Source: an uncultured Alistipes sp. (GTDB lineage Bacteria > Bacteroidota > Bacteroidia > Bacteroidales > Rikenellaceae). From it: a stretch of DNA of 12,383 bases. The stretch covers positions 1 through 12,383 of the forward strand of contig CAKVKI010000055.1 of NCBI GenBank assembly GCA_934754975.1, given 5' to 3'. The notes under the pieces are model-generated. The model did not search any database and was not told the DNA's origin. It was given only the letters and a program-made list of their open reading frames with translations. Of this stretch, positions 5,760 through 12,383 are shown piece after piece (the stretch's first letter is position 1; every line of letters starts with the position of its first letter). Position numbers and translations under genes: made by a program.

Positions 5760-7334
5760 TTATTCCTTTGCGCCGTTACTGCCGTTGTTATTGCCGCCGT
5801 TGTTTCCGTTTCCTCCGCTATTGCTGCTGCCTTCGCCGCGCGGACGGTCGTTGTTCGGACGGCGGCGGTTGCGGTTGTTGTTCCGGTTGCGGTTATTGCC
5901 TTCACGGCGTTCGCCGCCGTTGCTGTTCGCATTGCCGTTGCGGTTTTCACCGTTGTCCCCGTTGCCGGAGTTTCCTCCGCGCCCTTCGTTGCCGTTGTTG
6001 CCGTTGCGGTTTTCACTGCGGTTTTCGCCGTTGTTGCGGCGGTCCGGGTTTCCGTTGCGGCCCTCGCCGCTGCGGGGCCGGTCGCTGCGCCGCGGGCGGC
6101 GTTCCTGCTGGCCCTGCCGGGGTTGTTGGTTCGGCTGTTCCTGCTGGCCTGCGGCCTGCTGGCCGGATTCCTGCGAATCCTGTTCGTTCTGCCTGTCGCC
6201 TTTGCCGCGGCCCCGTTTGTTGCGGCGCTTGGCCTGGTCGAAGCGGGTGATGCTGTCCTCTTCCGAACGATAGGTCGGCTCTTCGACCGTCGGGCGGATG
6301 TCGTCGGCGAGCTGTAACCGGTCGACTTTCTTGCCGGCGCGGTTCTGCGAGACGATCTCCTTGACGCGCGCGATGGAGAGCGTGGTGACATTGACCATGG
6401 CGTCCTTGCTCGACGAGAAAGTCATCGTGCCGGCCAGGATGTCGTTCTTGACCAGGAAATACTCGCCGTCCATGGCCTGCAGCGGTTCGCGCAGGCGCGG
6501 GAACTCCTTGCGGGCATCGACGTAGGTGTCGTACTCGTACATCATGCAGCACTTGAGTTTCGAACACTGTCCGGCCAGTTTCTGGGGATTGAGCGAAATC
6601 TCCTGTACGCGGGCTGCTCCGGTCGTGACGCTCGAAAAACTCGACATCCACGATGCGCAGCACAGTTCGCGCCCGCAGGCGCCCAGCCCGCCGATGCGTC
6701 CGGCCTCCTGCCGCGCGCCGATCTGTTTCATCTCGATGCGGATGTGGAACCGTTCGGCGAAAACCTTGATCAGCTCGCGGAAGTCCACACGCTCGTCGGC
6801 GATATAGTAGAAGATAGCCTTGATTTTATCCCCCTGGTACTCCACGTCGCCGATCTTCATGTTCAGGCCCATGTCGGCCGCGATCTGGCGCGATGCGATC
6901 ATCGTTTCATGTTCCATTTCGATGGCTTCCTGCCACTTCTCGATGTCGTAGGGCTTGGCTTTGCGGTATATTTTTTTGAATTCGCCGTTGAAGGGGTTGA
7001 ATCCCGTGCGGCGCATCTGGCGCGCCACCAGGTCGCCCGTGAGCGAGATGATGCCGATGTCGTGGCCGGGCGAAGCTTCGACCGCCACGATGTCGCCCCG
7101 TTTGAGCGGCAGGTTGTTGACGTTCTGGTAGAAGGCACGGCGGGTATTCTTGAAACGCACTTCGACGATATCGGTCGGGAGGTTTTCGGGGTACTCTTCG
7201 AGCCATGCGGTTTCGTGAAGTTTGAAACAACCGTCGCAGAGTTTGGCTTCGCACTCCGAGCCGCAGTTGCAGAAAGAGCAGCCGCGGCCTACTTCGGGTT
7301 TGCAGTCTTTCGTATGTTGTTTTTCGGTATCCAT
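5760..7334 (-). CDS. PSP1-domain protein, RicT/YaaT-like, with long disordered tail
   Basis: The 524-aa protein has three parts. The N-terminus (1-45) is Cys-rich (C11, C19, C22, C24, C28, C33, C36), ending in CFKLHETAWL, the usual Bacteroidota lead-in. The PSP1 core (about 55-345) has GDIVAV, KIKAIFYY, RIEMKQIGARQEA and the paired cysteine motifs CGRELCC (220-226) and CSKLKCC (257-263). In Bacillus RicT these cysteines help bind an iron-sulfur cluster in the RicAFT complex, which affects RNA processing. Whether this homologue does so is inference. The tail (about 372-520) is almost only Asn, Gly, Arg, Gln and Glu and should be disordered, perhaps RNA-binding. Start: ATG at 7334. An in-frame TTG at 7364 adds 10 residues but falls in the inverted repeat at 7346-7365. 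The GldH-like gene and trmB follow. Confidence 0.9.
   Translation of the reverse strand: MDTEKQHTKDCKPEVGRGCSFCNCGSECEAKLCDGCFKLHETAWLEEYPENLPTDIVEVRFKNTRRAFYQNVNNLPLKRGDIVAVEASPGHDIGIISLTGDLVARQMRRTGFNPFNGEFKKIYRKAKPYDIEKWQEAIEMEHETMIASRQIAADMGLNMKIGDVEYQGDKIKAIFYYIADERVDFRELIKVFAERFHIRIEMKQIGARQEAGRIGGLGACGRELCCASWMSSFSSVTTGAARVQEISLNPQKLAGQCSKLKCCMMYEYDTYVDARKEFPRLREPLQAMDGEYFLVKNDILAGTMTFSSSKDAMVNVTTLSIARVKEIVSQNRAGKKVDRLQLADDIRPTVEEPTYRSEEDSITRFDQAKRRNKRGRGKGDRQNEQDSQESGQQAAGQQEQPNQQPRQGQQERRPRRSDRPRSGEGRNGNPDRRNNGENRSENRNGNNGNEGRGGNSGNGDNGENRNGNANSNGGERREGNNRNRNNNRNRRRPNNDRPRGEGSSNSGGNGNNGGNNNGSNGAKE
5772..6221 (-). repeat. Low-complexity coding repeat (Asn/Gly/Arg-rich tail of the PSP1 protein)
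   Basis: About 450 nt encode a run of short degenerate units such as NGN, GNNGN, NRNR and GENR, preceded by a Gln-rich part (QQAAGQQEQ, QQPRQGQQ). At DNA level the units are imperfect AAC/GGC/CGC triplet repeats. They leave several shadow open frames in both directions. Such repeats can change length between strains by slippage in steps of three. Confidence 0.75.
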
Positions 7335-7345
7335 GGAGGGTATAA

Positions 7346-7365
7346 TTTGCGTAAAGATACGCAAA
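7346..7365. promoter_or_regulatory. 8-bp inverted repeat over a possible promoter of the PSP1 gene
   Basis: The arms tttgcgta (7346-7353) and tacgcaaa (7358-7365) are perfect inverted repeats around aaga. On the minus strand TATCTTTA (7359-7352) matches 7 of 8 positions of the -7 box TAnnTTTG and lies wholly inside the repeat, 12-31 nt before the ATG at 7334. No TTG sits at the right distance for a -33 box, since that stretch is an A/T run. It could be an operator or a hairpin in the leader. Confidence 0.4.
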
Positions 7366-7385
7366 AATTCTTAATTTTTTAAAAT

Positions 7386-8747
7386 TTAATTGCCGCTGAT
7401 GTATAAGCGGCGTATGCTCCGCCGGATGCGGACGATCATCATCACGGCGGCGGCCGACAGACCGAACGAGAAGCCGAGGAAAAGCCCCGACGGACCCATG
7501 CCGAGCGTGAAGCCGAACAGGTAGCCTACGGGCAGGTTCAGCAGCCAGTAGGAGACCAGGGCGATCGGCATGATGATCTTCACGTCCTGAATGCCGCGCA
7601 GGATACCTACCGAGACGTTCTGAATGCCGTCCGAAAGCTGGTACAGCGCGGCGAAGACCAGCAGCTGCGAGGCGATGGCGATCACCTCGGCGTTGGTGGT
7701 GAAGAAGGTCGGAATGACGTTGCGCATGGTGATGAAGATCAGCGCGGCGAAGGCGTTCCACGCCAGTACCAGGTGATACGACGCCTTGGCCGCCAGCGAC
7801 AGCTCGCCGATGTTGCGGGCGCCGTAGCAGTGCGACACGCGGATGGTGGTGGCCGCGCCGATCGACATGACGATCATAAAGGCGCAATTGCCGATGGTCA
7901 CGGCGATCTGGTTGGCGCTCATGGTCTCCTTGTTGAACCAGCCCATCATAATGCCGGTGCCGACGAACGCCGAAGCTTCGAGGAACATCTGCATCGAGAT
8001 CGGAAGCCCCATGTGCAGCAGCTTTTTGACGGTGCCCCACGAGTAGTTGCGGGGCGAGAATCCGTCGAGGTAGCCGCGGTACCGGTCGCGGCTGTAAAAA
8101 TAGCCGATCATCAGGATCGGGGCGATGATGCGCGACAGCAGCGTACCCAGACCCGCGCCCTCGGCGCCCATCTCGGGGAGTCCGAAGCGTCCGTAGATGA
8201 AGACCGCGTTGAAGCCGATGTTGGCCAGGTTGGCGATGATCGTCACGACCATTTCGACCTTGGTGTTGCCCACGCCTTCGAGGAATTGCTTGAAGGCGAA
8301 GAAAAGCATTACGAACGGCATGCTGAAGACCAGCATCCGGTAGTAGGGAATGGCCATATCGACCACGTCGGCGGGTTGGCCGAGGTGGTACATGAGCGGG
8401 ATGACCGTGTATTGCACGGCGGCCATCGCAAATCCCAGCAGCGTGTAGAACAGGATGCCGTTCTGCAGCAGTCCCGCCGATTTTTCGCGGTCGCCCTGGG
8501 CGTAGAGTTCGCCCACGAGGGGCGTCATGCCCAGCGCAATGCCGATGGCGGCGATGAAAAGGATGAAGAACACCGAGCCGCCGAACGATACGGCGGCCAG
8601 CGGCACGGGGTCGTCGCCGCCGTAGCGGCCGACCATCAGGTTGTCGGCGACCTGCGTGAGAATCTGCCCCAGCTGCGTCAGCACGACGGGCAGGGCCAGC
8701 TTCAGGTTGGACTTGTATTGATCTTTATAGGTCGAGAAACTGTACAT
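7386..8747 (-). CDS. MATE-family multidrug/cation antiporter
   Basis: This is an inner-membrane efflux transporter that exports drugs or metabolites in exchange for Na+ or H+. It has 453 aa, normal for the family, with about 12 hydrophobic segments in two homologous halves. Family features are LALPVVLTQLGQ (17-28) with DNLMVGRYGG just after it, FFAFKQFLEGVGNTK in the first half, and MGLPISMQMFLEASAF and IRVSHCYGARN in the second. The pattern is NorM-like rather than DinF-like, but substrates cannot be read from sequence. Start ATG at 8747 is supported by a consensus promoter upstream. It ends 51 nt before the PSP1 gene with no terminator between them, so some readthrough into that operon is likely. 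Confidence 0.95.
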   Translation of the reverse strand: MYSFSTYKDQYKSNLKLALPVVLTQLGQILTQVADNLMVGRYGGDDPVPLAAVSFGGSVFFILFIAAIGIALGMTPLVGELYAQGDREKSAGLLQNGILFYTLLGFAMAAVQYTVIPLMYHLGQPADVVDMAIPYYRMLVFSMPFVMLFFAFKQFLEGVGNTKVEMVVTIIANLANIGFNAVFIYGRFGLPEMGAEGAGLGTLLSRIIAPILMIGYFYSRDRYRGYLDGFSPRNYSWGTVKKLLHMGLPISMQMFLEASAFVGTGIMMGWFNKETMSANQIAVTIGNCAFMIVMSIGAATTIRVSHCYGARNIGELSLAAKASYHLVLAWNAFAALIFITMRNVIPTFFTTNAEVIAIASQLLVFAALYQLSDGIQNVSVGILRGIQDVKIIMPIALVSYWLLNLPVGYLFGFTLGMGPSGLFLGFSFGLSAAAVMMIVRIRRSIRRLYISGN

Positions 8748-8767
8748 TGCGTTCCGGATTTAGGATG

Positions 8768-8797
8768 CAAAGATAGCGATTTATGTCCGGATTGCAA
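8768..8797 (-). promoter_or_regulatory. Bacteroidota consensus promoter of the MATE gene
   Basis: On the minus strand a TTG (8797-8795), a 19-nt spacer and TATCTTTG (8775-8768) match the -33/-7 consensus, with 8 of 8 positions in the -7 box. Transcription would start near 8762, giving a leader of about 15 nt before the ATG at 8747. Confidence 0.75.
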
Positions 8798-8818
8798 TCC
8801 ATGCCCGATTCCGAAATG

Positions 8819-8843
8819 AAAAAACCGCCCGCAGGGGGGGCGG
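8819..8843 (-). terminator. Terminator of the histidine kinase gene
   Basis: On the minus strand CCGCCC (8843-8838), a 7-nt loop and GGGCGG (8830-8825) are followed by TTTTTT (8824-8819). This classic hairpin plus T-tract begins 10 nt after the kinase stop codon and sits just before the MATE promoter, so the two genes are separate transcription units. Confidence 0.85.
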
Positions 8844-8853
8844 ACCGGCCGGA

Positions 8854-10908
8854 TCAGCAGGGGAGGTTGATGACGATGCAGCAGCCTTCGCGGTAGTCGG
8901 GGCATACATGGATTTCACCTCCGAGCCGGGTGACGATCTGGCGGCAGAGGTAGAGTCCGATGCCCGAACCCGGCTGGAAAGTATTCACTTTGGTGAAGCG
9001 TTCGAAGACCCATTCCCGTTTGTCGGGGGCGATGCCTATGCCGGTGTCGGCGATGCGGATGCAGAGTCGGCGCTTGCGTTCGTCCTTGCGGCAGGAGAGT
9101 GTGACGGAGCCTGCGGCGGTGAATTTGGCGGCGTTTTGCAGCAGGTTGTCGATGACGCGCGTCATGTAGAAGACGTTGGTCGAAATGATGCAGGGGCTGT
9201 CACCCCCCCCCTCGAAAATATACTTCACCTGCGGGTTATTCGACTGCTGCTTCTGGTATTCCAGCCGTTCGGCGCACAACAGGCAGATGTCGGTTTCGGT
9301 CTGCGGCAGGGGCGCTTCGGAACTGACCAGGCTCGATAATTCGAGCATGTTTTCCAGCAGGGTGGTCAGCGCGGTGGTGTTGGTCCATATCTGCTTGCGG
9401 AATTCGCGCCGGGTATCGGTGTCGTGGTACTCTTCGAGCAGCAGGTCCGAGAATCCGCTGATGGCGTTGAGCGGCGTGCGGATTTCGTGGCACATCGAGT
9501 TGATGAAGGCCGTTTTCATCTTCTCGCTCTCCATGGCGCGGCGGCTCTGGCGGGTGATCTCTTCGTTGGCGTCGAGCAGCTGGCGTCTGATCTGCTTCAG
9601 CCGCCGGACCATGAAGTATTGATAGACGCTCCATCCTGCGAGTAGCAACAACAGGCCGCCGCCGGCAAACAGGGCGATGAACTTGATGCGGTCGGACAGC
9701 CGGGATTTTTCGAGTTCCAGCTGGTCTACGTCGAACAGCGTCTGCATCTCGGCAAGGCTGCTTTGCGCTTCCTGCACACGTTTGATGTAGCGTTGCGAAT
9801 TGGCTTCCCGTACGGCTTTGAGGGCGTTTTTATAATCGCCCATTTCTTCATACAGATAGGATTGGGTGGCATAGATAGGCGCGAAATCTACTTTTGCGTC
9901 TTGGCGTTTGTAGTGGGTTATGGTCGAGTCGATGTAAGCCACGGCACGCTTATTATCGCCCATATGTTGATAATAGCGGGCGCTGGTGCCGTAAATTTCG
10001 GCCAGGTCGCCTTTGGCGCGGGCCAGCTTCATGCATTTTTCATAATATTCGGTCGCCTGTTCTTTGGAGATCAGATCGCGCAGATAGACCATCTTCGAAT
10101 AAGCGCGCATCATGTAGCCCGTCGTGTCGCGGTGGGGGCGTTCGAAGCGGTCGTCCATCGCCAGCCATTCGCGGTGCAGGTCGATGCACTTTTCGATCTG
10201 AGCGGCGGCCCGTTTGTCTTTGGTGAGCATGTAGAGATCGCTGAGTTCGTCGAGGCAGAGTTTCTCGAAATGGATACGTTCTTCCAACGGGTATTTTTCG
10301 AGTTTTTCCAGCGCCTGCTCCACATAGGGGATCGCCTTGTCGATGTTGCCGTAAGCCTCGGTGGCTAGCGACGAGTAGTCGATGGAAAGTCCCGTCAGGA
10401 ATTCCCATTCGATACGCTCCTCGGGTGTGAGCCGATCGTGGTTGTTGGTTTTGAGGTTCTCCAGTTCGCGCTTTACCGTTTCGACCGAATTGTTGTCGTT
10501 CATCTGCTTCCAGATGTAGTAACCGTAAAGGGACGAACGGAACAGGGCATGGCGGGGCCCCGGAAGGATGCTGTCCGAGAGGGCGATGTACTGCTCCGCG
10601 CGCTGAGCGTCGCGGCCTGCGTATTTCCGGACCAGAAAATCCAGCGCATCTTTGCAACCGTATATGTCTCCGGCCTTGTGCGCTTCGGCGAGCGCCCCTT
10701 CCCAATAGGGCGCTGCCAGTTCGAGACTGTCGCCGCTCAGGTCGGCCAGTTGAACGTATATCCGCTCACGGGCGGCGGCATCGTGTGTTTTCGGTAAGAG
10801 CGTAAGCAGGCTGTCGGTGTGTGCCGGCTGGGCGTGCGCCGGCGTTAGGGCGCACAGAAACAAATACATAAGCCCGGACGCAAGGACTTTTATGAAAAAC
10901 GGACGCAT
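8854..10908 (-). CDS. Orphan TPR-containing sensor histidine kinase
   Basis: The 684-aa protein has a signal peptide or membrane segment at 1-26 (ending AHA), then a TPR-like helical sensor region (about 45-375) placed in the periplasm. A short coiled coil (about 376-406) follows, and a membrane helix at about 408-434. The HisKA domain carries the phospho-accepting His474 in MCHEIRTPLNAISGF (472-486). The ATPase domain has the N box IDNLLQNAAKF (586-596), G1 DTGIGIAP (621-628), F box FERF (635-638) and G2 GSGIGLYL (647-654). All catalytic motifs are intact. No receiver domain is fused and no response-regulator gene is nearby. Start ATG at 10908 opens a clear signal sequence. The same frame stays open far upstream, into the Clp gene, but that is a shadow. 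A 9-G run lies between the two catalytic domains. Confidence 0.94.
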   Translation of the reverse strand: MRPFFIKVLASGLMYLFLCALTPAHAQPAHTDSLLTLLPKTHDAAARERIYVQLADLSGDSLELAAPYWEGALAEAHKAGDIYGCKDALDFLVRKYAGRDAQRAEQYIALSDSILPGPRHALFRSSLYGYYIWKQMNDNNSVETVKRELENLKTNNHDRLTPEERIEWEFLTGLSIDYSSLATEAYGNIDKAIPYVEQALEKLEKYPLEERIHFEKLCLDELSDLYMLTKDKRAAAQIEKCIDLHREWLAMDDRFERPHRDTTGYMMRAYSKMVYLRDLISKEQATEYYEKCMKLARAKGDLAEIYGTSARYYQHMGDNKRAVAYIDSTITHYKRQDAKVDFAPIYATQSYLYEEMGDYKNALKAVREANSQRYIKRVQEAQSSLAEMQTLFDVDQLELEKSRLSDRIKFIALFAGGGLLLLLAGWSVYQYFMVRRLKQIRRQLLDANEEITRQSRRAMESEKMKTAFINSMCHEIRTPLNAISGFSDLLLEEYHDTDTRREFRKQIWTNTTALTTLLENMLELSSLVSSEAPLPQTETDICLLCAERLEYQKQQSNNPQVKYIFEGGGDSPCIISTNVFYMTRVIDNLLQNAAKFTAAGSVTLSCRKDERKRRLCIRIADTGIGIAPDKREWVFERFTKVNTFQPGSGIGLYLCRQIVTRLGGEIHVCPDYREGCCIVINLPC
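9203..9211 (-). repeat. 9-nt poly-G tract inside the histidine kinase gene
   Basis: The coding strand has nine consecutive G, encoding part of Glu566, Gly567-Gly568-Gly569. The frame is intact with nine. Loss or gain of one base would truncate the protein after the HisKA domain and before the ATPase domain. Confidence 0.9.
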
Positions 10909-10939
10909 GTCGTTGTTATGAAGAAGTATAAATTGTGTA

Positions 10940-10947
10940 CAAAAATA
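10940..10947 (-). promoter_or_regulatory. Probable -7 box of the histidine kinase gene
   Basis: On the minus strand TATTTTTG (10947-10940) matches the TAnnTTTG box at 8 of 8 positions and lies 31 nt before the ATG at 10908. No TTG is present at the usual -33 spacing, so the promoter may be weak or need an activator. The remainder of the 10909-11054 gap holds the Clp terminator and nothing else recognisable. Confidence 0.5.
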
Positions 10948-11001
10948 GCTAAAAAAATGGGCGAAATAGTAATTCCGGCATGAAAAATCAGGTCCGGGCA
11001 T

Positions 11002-11036
11002 AAAAAAAAGGGTCCGGATTGATTTCCGGGCCCTTT
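11002..11036 (-). terminator. Terminator of the Clp ATPase gene
   Basis: On the minus strand AAAGGGCCCGG (11036-11026), an 8-nt loop and CCGGACCCTTT (11017-11007) form a stem with one C-A mismatch. Its T-run continues to eight T (11009-11002). It starts about 18 nt after the Clp stop codon. Confidence 0.85.
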
Positions 11037-11054
11037 CGGTAGACAGATTATGCG

Positions 11055-12383
11055 TTATGCCACACGTAACTTGACGCCGTGCGGCTTGCCCGATTCGACG
11101 ACGACCGTGTCGCCTTCGTGGAGCTTGCCGTCGATAATCAGAGCCGAGAGCGGCTCTTCGACGTTGTCCATCAGCGTGCGTTTGAGCGAACGTACGCCGT
11201 AGCGCGATTCGTAGCCCATGGCTGCCAGGCGGCGTTTGGCTCCGTCGGTGATCTTGACCTTGTAACCCAGCCGGCGCGTGCGTTCGAAGAGTCCCTGCAG
11301 TTCCAGTTCGATGATCCGCTCCACGTCGGAGATTTCCAGCGTGCGGAACAGCACGATGTCGTCGATACGGTTGAGGAACTCCGGCGCGAAGGTCTGTTCG
11401 AGGGCCTTGCGGTATTCGCACCGGGGGGCGGTGGCCGCCGTGGCGCTCTTCGAGACGGTGCTGTAACCCACCTGCACCGATTTCTGAACTACGTTGCGCG
11501 ACCCGACGTTCGAAGTCATGATGATGATCGTGTTGCGGAAGTCCACCTTGCGGCCCGAACCGTCGGTGAGGTGTCCCTCGTCGAAGATCTGCAGCATGGA
11601 GTTGAATACCTCGGGGTGCGCCTTCTCGATCTCGTCGAACAGCACTACGGAGTAGGGCTGGCGGCGGACCGCTTCGGTGAGCTGGCCGCCCTCGTCGTAA
11701 CCGACGTATCCCGGAGGCGATCCGATCAGACGCGCGACGTTGTGCTTCTCGCCGTATTCGCTCATGTCGATACGGATCAGGCCCCGGTGTTCGTCGAACA
11801 GCCATTTGGAGACCTCTTTCGCCAGCAGGGTCTTGCCCACGCCCGTGGGACCCACGAAGAGGAAGACGCCGATCGGACGGTTTTCGTCCTTGAGTCCGGC
11901 ACGCGAGCGGCGGATCGTGCGGGCGATCTTCTCCACGGCCTCCTGCTGTCCCACGACGCGCCGTGCGAGGTGGTCGTAGAGCATCTGCAGGCGCGTCATT
12001 TCGCCGCCCGACACCCGTTCGGCCGGGATGCCCGTAATCGAGGTGATGACCTGCTGGATGTGTTCCGCGGTGACGTCCACGGGATTGGTCTCCAGCGACC
12101 GCTGCCACTCCGCGCGGGTCTCGCCCAGTTTGGACCGGAGTGCGATCTCGCGCATCCGCGCCGAGGCGGCTTTTTCGTAGACCAGCGCTTCGACCGCTTC
12201 GCGGCGTTCGCGCTGCGCATCGGTGAGCGCCGTCTCCATTTCGCGCAGTTCGGCCGGTTCGCGCGCCGACTGCAGGTGCATGCGCGAGCCTGCTTCGTCC
12301 AGTACGTCGATCGCCTTGTCGGGCAGGAACCGGTCGGTGATGTAGCGGCCCGTAAGGGTCACACACGCCTGAAGGGCCTCCTC
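11055..12383 (-). CDS. clpC: ClpC-type AAA+ unfoldase, C-terminal part (5' end beyond window)
   Basis: This is an ATP-dependent unfoldase that would feed substrates to ClpP or disaggregate proteins in the cytoplasm. The visible 442 residues (first codon at 12383) begin at the end of AAA domain 1 (RYITDRFLPDKAIDVLDEA). A short middle domain with a UVR-like piece (YEKAASARMRE, about 69-79) follows, which fits ClpC rather than ClpB with its long coiled coil. Domain 2 has Walker A GPTGVGKT (178-185), Walker B VVLFDE (246-251), sensor 1 MTSN (289-292), arginine finger FLNRID (336-341) and sensor 2 GVRSLKR (396-402). The expected ClpP-docking loop reads VGY (305-307) instead of [LIV]G[FL], followed by a Ser/Ala/Thr-rich segment. 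The reading frame remains open at the window edge. A strong terminator ends the gene. Confidence 0.9.
   Translation of the reverse strand, partial: EEALQACVTLTGRYITDRFLPDKAIDVLDEAGSRMHLQSAREPAELREMETALTDAQRERREAVEALVYEKAASARMREIALRSKLGETRAEWQRSLETNPVDVTAEHIQQVITSITGIPAERVSGGEMTRLQMLYDHLARRVVGQQEAVEKIARTIRRSRAGLKDENRPIGVFLFVGPTGVGKTLLAKEVSKWLFDEHRGLIRIDMSEYGEKHNVARLIGSPPGYVGYDEGGQLTEAVRRQPYSVVLFDEIEKAHPEVFNSMLQIFDEGHLTDGSGRKVDFRNTIIIMTSNVGSRNVVQKSVQVGYSTVSKSATAATAPRCEYRKALEQTFAPEFLNRIDDIVLFRTLEISDVERIIELELQGLFERTRRLGYKVKITDGAKRRLAAMGYESRYGVRSLKRTLMDNVEEPLSALIIDGKLHEGDTVVVESGKPHGVKLRVA

Noticed and set aside
5413..6391. Several open frames of odd composition around the PSP1 tail, in both directions
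   Set aside because: They are off-frame readings of the low-complexity Asn/Gly/Arg repeat. The PSP1 frame is the one continuous with a conserved domain.
7773..8819. Long plus-strand open frame (348 codons) opposite the MATE gene
   Set aside because: It is His/Asp/Arg-rich, an artefact of reading antisense to membrane-protein codons, and has no family motif.
8854..12366. One 1170-codon open frame joining the histidine kinase to a long upstream part
   Set aside because: Upstream of 10908 the frame overlaps the Clp gene out of frame and encodes a peptide without family features. It also crosses the Clp terminator. A signal peptide starts at the ATG at 10908, so this is not a fusion.

Overview
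The window reads as a piece of core chromosome from a GC-rich member of the Bacteroidota, most like Alistipes or a relative in the Rikenellaceae (inference, no database search). The reasons are Bacteroidota-type promoters (a -33 TTG and a -7 TAnnTTTG box), a GldH-like lipoprotein next to a PSP1/RicT-type protein, a BlaI/M56 pair whose sensor ends in a TonB C-terminal domain, and a TPR histidine kinase of the Bacteroidota type. Every gene I can support lies on the minus strand. The long plus-strand open frames are shadows caused by high GC. No tRNA, rRNA, CRISPR array, insertion sequence or phage gene was seen.

Layout, from high to low coordinates, which is the direction of transcription. (1) 11055-12383: C-terminal part of a ClpC-type AAA+ unfoldase, closed by a strong terminator. 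(2) 8854-10908: an orphan TPR sensor histidine kinase with its own -7 promoter box and terminator and a 9-nt poly-G run inside the gene. (3) 7386-8747: a MATE-family efflux transporter behind a textbook Bacteroidota promoter. (4) 5760-7334, 5047-5529 and 4291-5040: a PSP1/RicT-like protein with a long disordered tail, a GldH-like lipoprotein, and the tRNA m7G46 methyltransferase TrmB. (5) 3751-4125 and 1559-3715: a BlaI-family repressor and an M56 metallopeptidase/TonB chimera, behind a promoter with a large palindrome overlapping its spacer. (6) 628-1290: uracil-DNA glycosylase. (7) 1-412: the N-terminal part of the menaquinone prenyltransferase MenA, cut by the window edge.

Most of this is housekeeping: protein quality control, tRNA modification, base-excision repair and menaquinone synthesis. 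The two regulatory units are the more interesting parts. One is the BlaI/M56 pair, where the usual beta-lactam sensor domain is replaced by two carboxypeptidase-regulatory-like domains, a SusC plug-like segment and a TonB C-terminal domain. The other is the stand-alone TPR histidine kinase, whose poly-G tract could make it phase-variable. I found no clearly new multi-gene system. The findings are small-scale points to check.
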